Positions 54,080 to 62,736 of a stretch of 64,000 bases of DNA are shown one piece after another (position 1 is the first letter of the stretch; the number at the start of each line of letters is the position of its first letter). Source of the stretch: Piscicola geometra (lineage: Eukaryota > Annelida > Clitellata > Hirudinida > Piscicolidae); NCBI GenBank assembly GCA_943735955.1, contig OX030958.1, positions 587,501-651,500 of the forward strand. Reading direction: 5' to 3'. The notes beneath the pieces were generated by a model. The model was not told the DNA's origin and made no database searches. It was given only the letters and a program-made list of their open reading frames with translations. The position numbers were made by a program, and so were the translations under genes.

Positions 54080-54500
54080 CATCATCATCATCCTCATCAT
54101 CATCATCCTCATCACCATCATCATCATTCTCATCATCATAAGAGCGCTTGTCCAGGTCTGTCTTGGGCACTCCGGGCGACTCTCCCAGAACTCTAGGACT
54201 TTGAACGGTTCAATAAATTATAGTTCATTTCGAAGTTAAAAGATTGAAAAATTATCACTTTACGTAGTTTTCAGAAATTAAACTATATAATCTAAATGCA
54301 TTTAACATGCACTGATTTAAAATAGAGCAGTTTGAAATAGTTGAACATAAAACTAAAATCGTGTTTACTAGCTCTTAAATCTTCTTAACTCTTTTTGACT
54401 TTATATCGATTGACAAAAAATATGCGATACACATGCATAAAAGGGTCCAAAATAGTTTCAACACGTTCAACTACTGGAATAAAAATGCTGCCTTGCGCCC
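53750..54500. repeat. Dispersed repeat, copy 2 (with ATC microsatellite)
   Basis: Same series as 31560-32235, with a shorter (ATC)n at 54050-54140 and an extra approximately 160-base stretch at 54230-54395. It ends at TTCAACTACTGGAATAAAAA, directly before the signal-peptide exon. Confidence 0.85.
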
Positions 54501-54580
54501 TTTGCCTCTTCTGCCTGACACTCTCCTGCATAGAAGTTCATCGTCACAGCCAGCAGACAGGCCAACATTACCACTCTGGT
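54486..54580 (+). CDS. Isolated signal-peptide exon of an unknown secreted protein
   Basis: ATG at 54486 begins MLPCALCLFCLTLSCIEVHR, then HSQQTGQHYHSG, followed by a donor-like CTCTG|GTAATC at 54581. The hydrophobic, Cys-rich start is typical of a signal peptide. No second exon is recognisable downstream because large transposons begin at 54997. In repeat copy 1 the equivalent ATG is ATT (near 32225) and the exon is cut off by a LINE. Could be chance. Confidence 0.4.
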
Positions 54581-55237
54581 AATCAATCAATCAATCACTA
54601 ATTATTCATATAGCGCCCTTTACGAAGTGAAAAAAGTCATTATTTTTTTTAAAAAGCTAACTATCTATTGGAATAAAATTCAAAAGTCACTATGTTGGAT
54701 TTTCGGACTAAGCTGAGTGTTACATATTGGCTCATTTTTAGCGGGTTTGAAGTGATATAGATGGCATTGGTTGAACGATTTCAAAGAAAGTTTAAATTCA
54801 TTTTATTCAAATACTGCAAATAATCAATTATGGAAAACACGATAACTTAAATTTCACTTGAAAGCAAATACTCATAGACAGATGTTGCCGTGATGACGGT
54901 TAGCTCTTTCTCAATTACGATCAAACCCAATTTCAAAATTCAAAAATATAAGAATTTTAGTCTCAAAAATGTCGAGCACCTGGGAATAGTGGTGAACAGG
55001 GGCGGCGATCTGCGGAAAATCTTGGGAGGGTCCTCAAATAACCGGTATCAGCCAATACAGTACCAGCGATCATGGGCGGCGATCCTGGGGGGTTCCTGGG
55101 GTCAGGACCCCCCCACTTTTTTCCCATTTTTTTATTCAAACATTTCTATTTTGATATGAGCATAATCGTCAACCATGGCATAAAAGTGAATGTTTATACA
55201 GTAATACATTGTGAGTATGTGTAGTTATAGTGATAGC

Positions 55238-57088
55238 CAGTGGCGCAACCAGGGGGGGGCTGGGGGGGGCTCAAGCCTTTTCGAAGGGTCTCACAATTTT
55301 TCGAAAATCGATGAGTTTTTTTGGTGGGGGGTAATCAATTTTTCAATATGCCATAGGACAATGATAATTTCTCTGGATGGCCATCGGGTCTTTATCTCAC
55401 AAAACATTTCATATATCAACACAGAACATAGAGATCCCACCAAAATAACACTAACATGTCACAAATTCTGAGAAGAAATAGTGCACCACTAGACCTTAAC
55501 TACACTTTTAAATCTTTACACTTTTCATATGTAAATTTTTTCAGCCATGACACAGTATATAAAGAATAACGCAGTTAGACAAAATAACTATCGAGCATTT
55601 AGAATTATCCAACCTTCATGGGAAGGATGCTGAAACTGTGCTTCGGCTTATTAAAATTCATCTTAGGACGACTGTGTCTGCTCGTCGTTTGCCAAGCTTG
55701 TTTGAAAATATCTGCTACCAAAACCGCTACTGCACTTCTTCCAGTAAATGAAATGATGAAAAGATTTTCACAATATGATCGAAAAATTATTTTGTAACTG
55801 AGAACACATCAAAATTTAGTTGAAACTGAATATTTTAACAAAAATTATAGACTTAATTATCAAACCTATTTTTTTACTTTTTACCTTAGTTTAAAAAATG
55901 ATAACGTAACTCTAAGAATACTATGCAACTTAGTTTGTAGTTTTTCTTATGTATCACTAATAAACTATCTAAATTCTTTATCAATTATAATTGGTAGTTT
56001 TTATTTAGGCCATTTACCGCCGCTACCCGAAAAAAAAGTTAACATGAATTTTACATCTAGACTTGCATTAAATGGTTATAATAACAACTCAAGCAAAATT
56101 GAAAACAATTATTTCATAAGTTTTAATGGGGCAAAATGTTGCGAAAACGCAGCGTGAGCGGAAAGTGTGACATACCTATGTGCAGTAATAAATCATAAAT
56201 AAATTGGTTCAAACCACATTTATTAAAACAGAAATAAATTTCAATTGCAAATAGTTCGATAAAATTATGACTTCTAATTATTGTATTAGTTATAATAATA
56301 ATAATAAATATTATTTTTATTACAACAAAGCAAATTATTTAACTTGAATTACAACAGAACTCAAACTGTCGTGCTGTTTCAAAGACGACATTGACGACGA
56401 AGGTTATCTTTATTTTAATTTTATAATCAACCTATGAGAGGTAAAAAATTATATTTTTTTCAATAAAAGCTTCAAGTGTGAAGCATTTGCGATTTAAAAA
56501 AAGTTTTCTAAATATAAAAATTAACATTTATCTTCAAAATTCAACTTTTAATTATAATTTTATAAATTTCATAATACATTAACATTAAAATAATAATTTT
56601 ATTATTTTCATAATAACTATTGTGATGAATGACTAGGCTTATTAAAAATCATATGAAATCATATTTCGTCAAAGTTGCGAAAACGCCCCATTGATTTTTA
56701 AAAGCATTGAAAACGTTTTACAAGTTATTTTGAAGATAAAAAAAATTAATTCAAGTATTAACTATCTTTTCACCTTGAAATTAAGACTAAATTTGTATAA
56801 AAATACTAAAATTGAAACATTATCTAAGCGAGGAAAGATTGTTTTGAGAAATTTTAAATGCGAACAGAAAATAAAAGATTATAAATAATAAAATGAAAAA
56901 ATTTGAAATTTAATTCATGAAATTAAAATGTAAAATTTATTTTACAAAATATGTGAAAAAAACTCGGTATTAAAACAGCAAGAAAACATAAAAATTGATG
57001 CTGCAAAACGCAACAGTTGCGGTAAATATTTTTTTTTTCCATACTAAAGTTGAGCCCCCCCCAGCATTTTTGGCTGGTTGCGCCCCTG
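55238..57088 (+). mobile_element. hAT-B transposon copy 2, nested in hAT-C
   Basis: 1851 bp with ends CAGTGGCGCAACCAGG and GGCTGGTTGCGCCCCTG, flanked by the exact 8-bp duplication GTGATAGC (55230-55237, 57089-57096). The uninterrupted site GACAGCTATCACTATA exists in the minus hAT-C copy (61846-61865). It contains LRLIKIHLRTTVSARRLPSL at about 55640-55700. It lacks hAT-A and about 220 more bases relative to copy 1. Confidence 0.97.
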
Positions 57089-57089
57089 G

Positions 57090-57500
57090 TGATAGCTGTC
57101 TAAAACAAAAATATTCTTTTCTTTCTTAAATACTCCTTCACCTAGTTTTTTTATCACTATGGCGTAGGCGGGAATCTTGAGGGGGTCTGAGGTCCACTTC
57201 TAAAAGAACCCCCTCACTCTTTAAAAATACACATTTCTCAACTCTAATTTTAATACGAGCCTAATCGTCAACCATGGGATAAAAAATGCTAATACAGTAA
57301 TACATTGTGAGTATGTATGGGCAGCGATGCTAGATGGGTCCTGGGGTCCATCTTAACATGGACCTCCTTCAGTTTTACAAATACAATAATTTCTCAACTT
57401 CTATCTTAATACAAGCATAATCGTCAACCATAGCATGAAACATACTTTTTACTCAGTAATATATTTTTTCAATTTTCGCAGGCAAACAGTCAGGACGTTT
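57090..57500 (+). other. hAT-C 5' non-coding region
   Basis: Repeats a block with ATCGTCAACCATGG and GTAATACATTGTGAGTATGT three times across the element start (55150, 57265, 57425), each next to a GGGGTCCTGGGGTCC-like motif. The minus copy has the same at 61440-61930. Possibly subterminal transposase-binding repeats. Confidence 0.65.
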
Positions 57501-57523
57501 TTCAGAAAATTTCGGTTCACTTT

Positions 57524-58945
57524 TTGCAAGCAGACAGATTTTATTTAAAAAATCATTCATATTGTGCAACTTATTTTGCATGGGCGATATTCATAGGGGA
57601 TTCTGAGGTCCACTTCAATATCGACCCTCTCTATTTTTTAGATGAACCAAGGTTAATGAATTTCAAAAGGCTTCGAACATTAACTAAAGTTGTGTTTAAA
57701 TCAAACTAAAAGTTTCATATCGCATAACTGCCAAAAAGAAATGCTGAGGCTTTTAGCTCATTCAATCGTTAAAAACACAGTGTGCACTGTTAAGGCCGAA
57801 TCAAGCCAGTTTGGTGTTGTGGTTGACGGCACACAAGACTGCAGTGGGTTAGAGCAGGAATCGACATGAATTCGTTTTATTGATGAAGCTCTGAATGTTA
57901 ATGAACAGTTTACTGGTTTATTCAGCCTACCAGATACGATCAGAAAAACATTATCTGCTGTAGTAAAAGATTTTCTGATCAGAATTATGCTACTTTTAGA
58001 AAAACTAAGAGCTCAGACTCATTACGGCGCTGCTAACATGAACCGCCAATATAATGGTTGTGAGGCTATTATCAGCAATGAGCATCCGCTTGCATTGTTT
58101 TTCCACTGTTCTGCACACTGTTCTGTGCAAATCTTGTTGCCCAGCACACAGCTGCCGCAAATCCCTTTGTGAGCAATTCACTTCAGTTTGTCCAAGAGTT
58201 AGGTGCTTTTTACAATCGTTCAGGGAAGGCCAAGAAGCAGTTTAGTGATGCTTTAGTGTCTCTTATAATTGCCTTTTCTGATGAGCTACTGAATAAAAAG
58301 TATAGTATACAAAATCTTTGTCTTACAAGATGATTGACTAGAGTTTCTACAGTGTCTTCTGTGCTTGAACATTATAAAGGGGTACTTGTTAGCTTGGAAA
58401 TATTTGCTTCCATTGGTACTGCTGAGGAAACAGCTGTAAAGGCTTAAGGCCTTTTTTCAACAGGGCACTACTGCACTGGCCCTCAAGGTAGTTGTTTTGG
58501 TGTATTCATTTCTGGAACAGTTAAACAAGTTGTTGCAATCAGCAAGTTCAAAGATCAGTGGAATGTTTGTAGCGACTGATTCAGTTGTTCAAGAACTGCG
58601 TCGCCTACGATCAGATGAACAGTTTAACGCCATTTTCAGAGATGTCAACAGTATGGTTTTGGCATTTGATTTCGAGCCGATTGCTGTACCTGGGTTCTGA
58701 AGCCGCCACAAAAGTATTGTGGGCTGGGCCCAGCTTATGTAGCAACAACACTAGAAGAACAATGTTGCTAACTGATGAAGTGAACCATGATATTTGCAAG
58801 CAGTATCGTGAGTTAAATGGAACTGGTCTTTGTTCACAGTTAGCTATGTTTAAAGACCAGAATGAATATAGAAATTTAGCACAAACGCAAAAAAGAATGC
58901 AAGCTATGATCACGGAAGCCAGACATCTGTTTCCTTAGGTTGAAA
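57524..58945 (+). pseudogene. hAT-C transposase, plus copy, N-terminal and central parts
   Basis: Frames in order: SYCATYFAWAIFIGDSEVHF and NIDPLYFLDEPRLMNFKRLR; VVVDGTQD-like text at about 57815-57840; the AQTHYGAANMNRQYNGCEAI region (about 58015); ETAVKA and FFQQGTTALALKVVVLVYSF (about 58450-58510); KISGMFVATDSVVQELRRLR; and ICKQYRELNGTGLCSQLAMF with KDQNEYRNLAQTQKRM. Many stops. Counterpart of the better preserved minus copy. Confidence 0.85.
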
Positions 58946-58947
58946 TA

Positions 58948-59316
58948 TTGGTCAGATTGATGCTTGTGTGTCCAATAACTTCATGTACCAGACAAAGATC
59001 TTTTAGTGCTTTGCAGCGTCTTAAGACTTGTTTGCGTGCACCTATGACACAGCCTCGCTTGAATTCACTGGCCGTTTGTCATGCACATCAGGATCTACTT
59101 GACAGTCTGGATTTGAAAAGACTAACAAAAGAATTTGCTAGTCGGTCAGACATTCGAAGGGGTCTTTTTGGAAATTTGAGTAAACGAGCTGTGGGGAGAG
59201 GGCAGGAGGACAGGCAGAGAGGGTATTTTACGTTATCTAAAAGGGTACTTGTTAGCTTGGAATCATTTGCTTCCATTGTATATTTAGATTCTAAATATAC
59301 ACCGTGGGCCAAATAA
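58948..59316 (+). pseudogene. hAT-C transposase dimerisation domain, plus copy
   Basis: A 122-residue frame: LMLVCPITSCTRQRSFSALQ, then RLKTCLRAPMTQPRLNSLAV, then CHAHQDLLDSLDLKRLTKEF and ASRSDIRRGLFGNLSKR. LPxSxxxxxRSFSALxRLKTxLRxxMTQxRLNxLAxxHxH is the conserved hAT C-terminus. This domain is missing from the minus copy, so the two copies complement each other. Confidence 0.92.
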
Positions 59317-59847
59317 ATCTCCCAATGTATATTAGTTTATAACTTTGGCAAATTTAAATCGATTTGTAATTTTTTCAACTATTGTACTCAGAAATGAATT
59401 GAAAACAAGATGTTATAAAATTTATTTGATGGGTTGATGGCTAGTTGTAATTGAATTTATATAGATGAAAAATAATAAAAAGTACTAAAATCGCTATTGT
59501 TTTTCTTCAAATCGCTCATAGTGGCAATAGAAAAGTATTTTTATTGAGTATTAAACTTTTCAAAAAATGTTTTGTGATACAAATATTACTAGTTTATACA
59601 AAAATAATTAGCACTACAGTAAACAATACTAAATAGTATTGCTTTTACTGTATTGATCGATACCGGTTCTTTGATTCCAACCCTGGGGTTTTTTCCGCAG
59701 ATTGCCGCCCCTGGCAGCGATACTAATTAGTATTGTTTTCTGTATTGCATATTATTTTTTGTATCAACTATTTATATTTTTATCGTCAAAAATTTTCTAA
59801 AAAAAGTTCTATACTCAATAAAAATACATTTCTATTGCCACTATAAG

Positions 59848-60003
59848 TAGGGGGGGGGCATAAATTAGCAAAAACAAAAAAAAATTAGAAATTCGTTACG
59901 TCCACTTATAATATAGTTCCCTATAATGTATTTCATGAATATTTTATATTGGAAGCTGGTACCTTTGATGAAAGCCCCCCCCCCCCCCACACCAAAAAAA
60001 CGA
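59848..60003. mobile_element. Small block bounded by G and C runs inside hAT-C minus
   Basis: Begins GGGGGGGGGCATAAATTAGC and ends GATGAAAGCCCCCCCCCCCC. It breaks the correspondence between the two hAT-C copies after TATTGCCACTATA. It could be a mini-element, or a junction left by deletion of the dimerisation domain. Confidence 0.45.
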
Positions 60004-60035
60004 AATCGAAGATTTAGGCTTTAACCTCTGCGTTT

Positions 60036-60320
60036 TCAAGCTAAAATTCTGTATTCATTTTGGTCTTTAAACATAGTTAACTGTGGACAAAGACTAGTTG
60101 CATTTAACTCACGATACTGCTTGCAAATATCATGGTGCACTTCACCAGTTAGCAACATTCTCTCCAGCTGCAAACCAGGAGAATCTCGATTAAACCTTTC
60201 TGTGAGTTGCATGATTACAATGTCTATGACAGCGTAAAATGCTGCTCGATAATGTTCCTCTGGTGTTGTTGCTACATAAGCTGGGTCCAGCCCACAATAC
60301 TTTTGTGGCGGCTTTCGCAC
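60036..60320 (-). pseudogene. hAT-C transposase, minus copy, segment before dimerisation domain
   Basis: Reads YCGLDPAYVATTPEEHYRAA, FYAVIDIVIMQLTERFNRDS, PGLQLERMLLTGEVHHDICK and QYRELNATSLCPQLTMFKDQ. PEEHYRxxxYxxxIDxxIxQLxxRF is common in ZMYM1-type hAT transposases. The dimerisation end that should follow is lost. Confidence 0.88.
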
Positions 60321-61108
60321 ACCAAAACAACTACCTTCAGGGCCAGTGCAGTAGTGCCCTGTTGAAAAAAAGCCTCAAGCCTTTCAGTTGTTTCATCAGC
60401 AGTACCAATGGAAGCAAATGATTCCAAGCTAACAAGTACCACTTCATAATGTTCAAGCCCAGAAGACAATGTAGAAACTCTAGGCAGCCATCTTGTAGGA
60501 CATAGAATTTTTATTCTATACTTTTTATTCAGTCGTTCATCAGGAACGACAATTATAAGAGACACTAAAGTATCACTAAACTGCTTCTTGACCTTCCCTG
60601 AACGATTGTAAAAAGCACCTAACTCTTGGACAAACTGATGTGAATTGCTCACAAAGAGATTTGCGACAGGTGTGTGCTGGGCAACAAGATTTGCACAGTG
60701 TGCAGAACAGTGGAAAAACAATGCAAGCGGATGCTCACTGCTGATAATAGCCTGACAACCATTATATCGGCCGTTCATGCTAGCAGCGCCGTCATAAGTC
60801 TGAACTCTGATGTTTTCTATTCTGATCAGAACATCTTTTAATACAGCAGATAATGTTTGTCTGGTCGTGTCTGGTGGGCTGGATAAACCAATAAACTGTT
60901 CATTAACATTCAGAGCTTCATCAAAAAAACGAATGCATATCGATTCTTGTTCTAACCCATTGCAGTCTTGTGTGCCGTCAACCACAACACCACATGATTC
61001 GGCATTAACAGTGCACACTATGTTTCTAACGATAGAATGAGCTAAAAGCATCAGCATTTCATTTTTGCAGTCATGTGATATGAAACTCGTAGTTTGATTC
61101 AACCACAA
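60272..61108 (-). CDS. hAT-C transposase core (DUF4371/ZMYM1-like), 278-residue open frame
   Basis: The longest intact transposase frame in the window. Features: MLLAHSIVRNIV, then CGVVVDGTQDCNGLEQESIC (first catalytic Asp in VDGTxD), RVQTYDGAASMNGRYNGCQA (second acidic region), PLALFFHCSAHCANLVAQHT (His/Cys-rich CxxH context), FVQELGAFYNRSGKVKKQFS, ILCPTRWLPRVSTLSSGLEH (CxTRW motif) and FFQQGTTALALKVVVLVCES. These are the RNase-H-like core motifs of hAT transposases and related ZMYM1-like host genes. N-terminal zinc finger (61330-61110) and C-terminus are out of frame or missing, so it is unlikely to be active alone. Confidence 0.88.
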   Translation of the reverse strand: MWLNQTTSFISHDCKNEMLMLLAHSIVRNIVCTVNAESCGVVVDGTQDCNGLEQESICIRFFDEALNVNEQFIGLSSPPDTTRQTLSAVLKDVLIRIENIRVQTYDGAASMNGRYNGCQAIISSEHPLALFFHCSAHCANLVAQHTPVANLFVSNSHQFVQELGAFYNRSGKVKKQFSDTLVSLIIVVPDERLNKKYRIKILCPTRWLPRVSTLSSGLEHYEVVLVSLESFASIGTADETTERLEAFFQQGTTALALKVVVLVCESRHKSIVGWTQLM

Positions 61109-61109
61109 C

Positions 61110-61440
61110 TTTAGTTAATGTTTGAAGTCTTTTGAAATTCATTAACTTCGGTTCATCTAAAAAATAGAAAGGGTCGATATTAATGTGAAACTCAGAACCC
61201 CCTATGAATATCGCCCATGCAAAATAAGTAGCACAATATGAATGATTTTTTAAATAAAAATGTAAATATGTCTGTTTGCAAAAAGTGAACCGATATTTTC
61301 TGAAAAGAATCCTGAATGTCTGCTTGCGAAAATTAAAAAAAACATTAAAATATTTTTTTCTAAATATAATCCATTAATTTAAATCCATAAATATAAAAAG
61401 AAGAGTAGGTGGATGAGTATTTGAGTAAGCAAAGAATAAT
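61110..61440 (-). pseudogene. hAT-C transposase N-terminal region, minus copy
   Basis: Minus strand: NIDPFYFLDEPKLMNFKRLQ then TLTKVVVESNYEFHIT, then a TGA before the 278-residue frame resumes in another phase. The same residues occur in the plus copy at 57615-57700. Confidence 0.8.
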
Positions 61441-61932
61441 TTTGCTTCAGGCAGCTATCACTATAACTACGCCTACCCAAAATATATTACTGAATAAAAT
61501 TGTTGTTTCATGCTATGGTTGACGATTATGCTTGTATTAAGATAAGAGTTGAGAAAGTATTTTATTCGAAGACCTAGGAGAGTCCATGTTAGGATGGACC
61601 CCAAGACCTCTCTAGCATCGCTGCCTATACATACTCACAATGTATTACTGTATTAGCATTTTTTTATCCCATGGTTGACGATTAGGCTCAAATCAAAATG
61701 AGAGTTAAGAAATGTGTATTTTTAAAAGAGTGAGGGGGTCCTTAAAAAAGTGGACTCCAGGACCCCTAAGAAATCCCGCCTACGTCATAGAGATAAAAAG
61801 AAAAGTAGGTGAAGGAGTATTTAAGTAAGCAAAGTATATTTTTGTTTTAGACAGCTATCACTATAACTACACATACTCACAATGTATTACTGTATAAACA
61901 TTCACTTTTATGCCATGGTTGACGATTATGCT

Positions 61933-62299
61933 TAGATCTTTTGTGCCTGACAAGTATTCTAAATATTTTCCAATAACTAAAGATGATGCTGTAAAAAACA
62001 ATTAACTGTCAATATAACTGTAAAAATTTATTATTTATTGTTACTTTTTTATTTCTTATAAATTGTGAAATCATTATGTCTTTCATTAAAAAAACAGTTG
62101 TAAAATCCATTACATAGAAGCTAGTTACAACCTAAGCTAAAAAAGCGTGTTAAAGTTATTTAAGTCTCATCAAGTCGGTTGATTTATTGTCAGGTCAGGT
62201 CAAGTCGTTTCTGTTTCTAGAATTCAGTTTCAAGTCGACTTTTGAGTCATTTATACCCCAAGTCAAATCATTTAAAAAAGAATTCGACTCCCAGGTCTA
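61933..62299. mobile_element. Small non-autonomous hAT-like element with 8-bp TSD
   Basis: 367 bp with ends TAGATCTTTTGTGCC and GAGTCGAATTC...CCCAGGTCTA style (right end ACTCCCAGGTCTA). It is flanked by the exact 8-bp duplication ATTATGCT (61925-61932, 62300-62307). The plus hAT-C copy carries the uninterrupted site (GATATGAGCATAATCGTCAA, about 55155). Terminal inverted repeats are short and imperfect. It contains CAAGTCG/CAGGTCA motifs near the right end. No coding capacity. Confidence 0.88.
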
Positions 62300-62383
62300 A
62301 TTATGCTCATATCAAAATATCAATTTTTAAATAACAAGATTAGAAGAAAGTGGGGGGTCCTGGGGTCAGAATCGCCACCCATG

Positions 62384-62636
62384 CTAACAAACACACACTC
62401 ACAAAAATCAACACACATTCACTCATAAAAATACACACACACTAAAAATTTCAATAATTAATTCATATAAAGATTAAAATGCGTATTATTATATATCAAT
62501 TGTTGTATTGTATATAAAGATGATAATGCTGTGTGGTAATTGCATGCCACTTACCTTAGACACTCATGAGTTAAGAGAGAGTAATTAAAGACATCCTCTT
62601 CAGCAGCCCCCATAAACCGATTGCCTTCATTTGCAG
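62384..62636. other. Flank and intron upstream of the six-exon gene
   Basis: CA-rich repeat (62390-62450), then AT-rich sequence ending in the acceptor TTCATTTGCAG|. Confidence 0.5.
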
Positions 62637-62736
62637 TTGTACTCACCAAGATTCGAGTTCTGGATTTTGCTAATTTTTCATATGACCTTTCCCTCGCTAC
62701 AATGTCTTTTCTTGCTGATGGAGGCGAGTCTGGCAG
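62637..62736 (+). CDS. Unknown gene, exon A
   Basis: The acceptor is TTGCAG|TT and the donor GGCAG|GTGAGT. It encodes VLTKIRVLDFANFSYDLSLA then TMSFLADGGESG, leaving AG (phase 2). Confidence 0.72.

Larger units (their letters stand above)
55071..59713 (+). mobile_element. hAT-C transposon, plus copy
   Basis: Starts CATGGGCGGCGATCCTGGGG and ends TTTTCCGCAGATTGCCGCCC + CTG. It is flanked by CCAGCGAT (55063-55070) and GCAGCGAT (59714-59721), a 7-of-8 match that fits a hAT duplication with one mutation. Joined across the element, the flanks form the continuous 3' end of the minus copy. It carries a hAT-B insertion (55238-57088) and transposase pieces at 57520-59316. Total 4643 bp. Confidence 0.9.
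54997..62383 (-). mobile_element. hAT-C transposon, minus copy, host of nested insertions
   Basis: The 3' end lies at 54997 (CAGGGGCGGCGATCTGCGGA). The element runs to 55070, is interrupted by the plus copy (55071-59713), resumes at 59714 and ends at 62383 (GGTCAGAATCGCCACCCATG). It encodes a hAT transposase on the minus strand (61330-60036). Other insertions inside it are an approximately 150-base G/C-ended block (59848-60003) and a small hAT-like element (61933-62299). No matching 8-bp duplication is visible at its outer borders (GTGGTGAA and CTAACAAA), so one end may be truncated or misplaced. Confidence 0.85.

Noticed and set aside
54989..62391. 8-bp duplication around the minus hAT-C copy
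   Set aside because: Flanks GTGGTGAA and CTAACAAA do not match, so the outer borders remain unproven.
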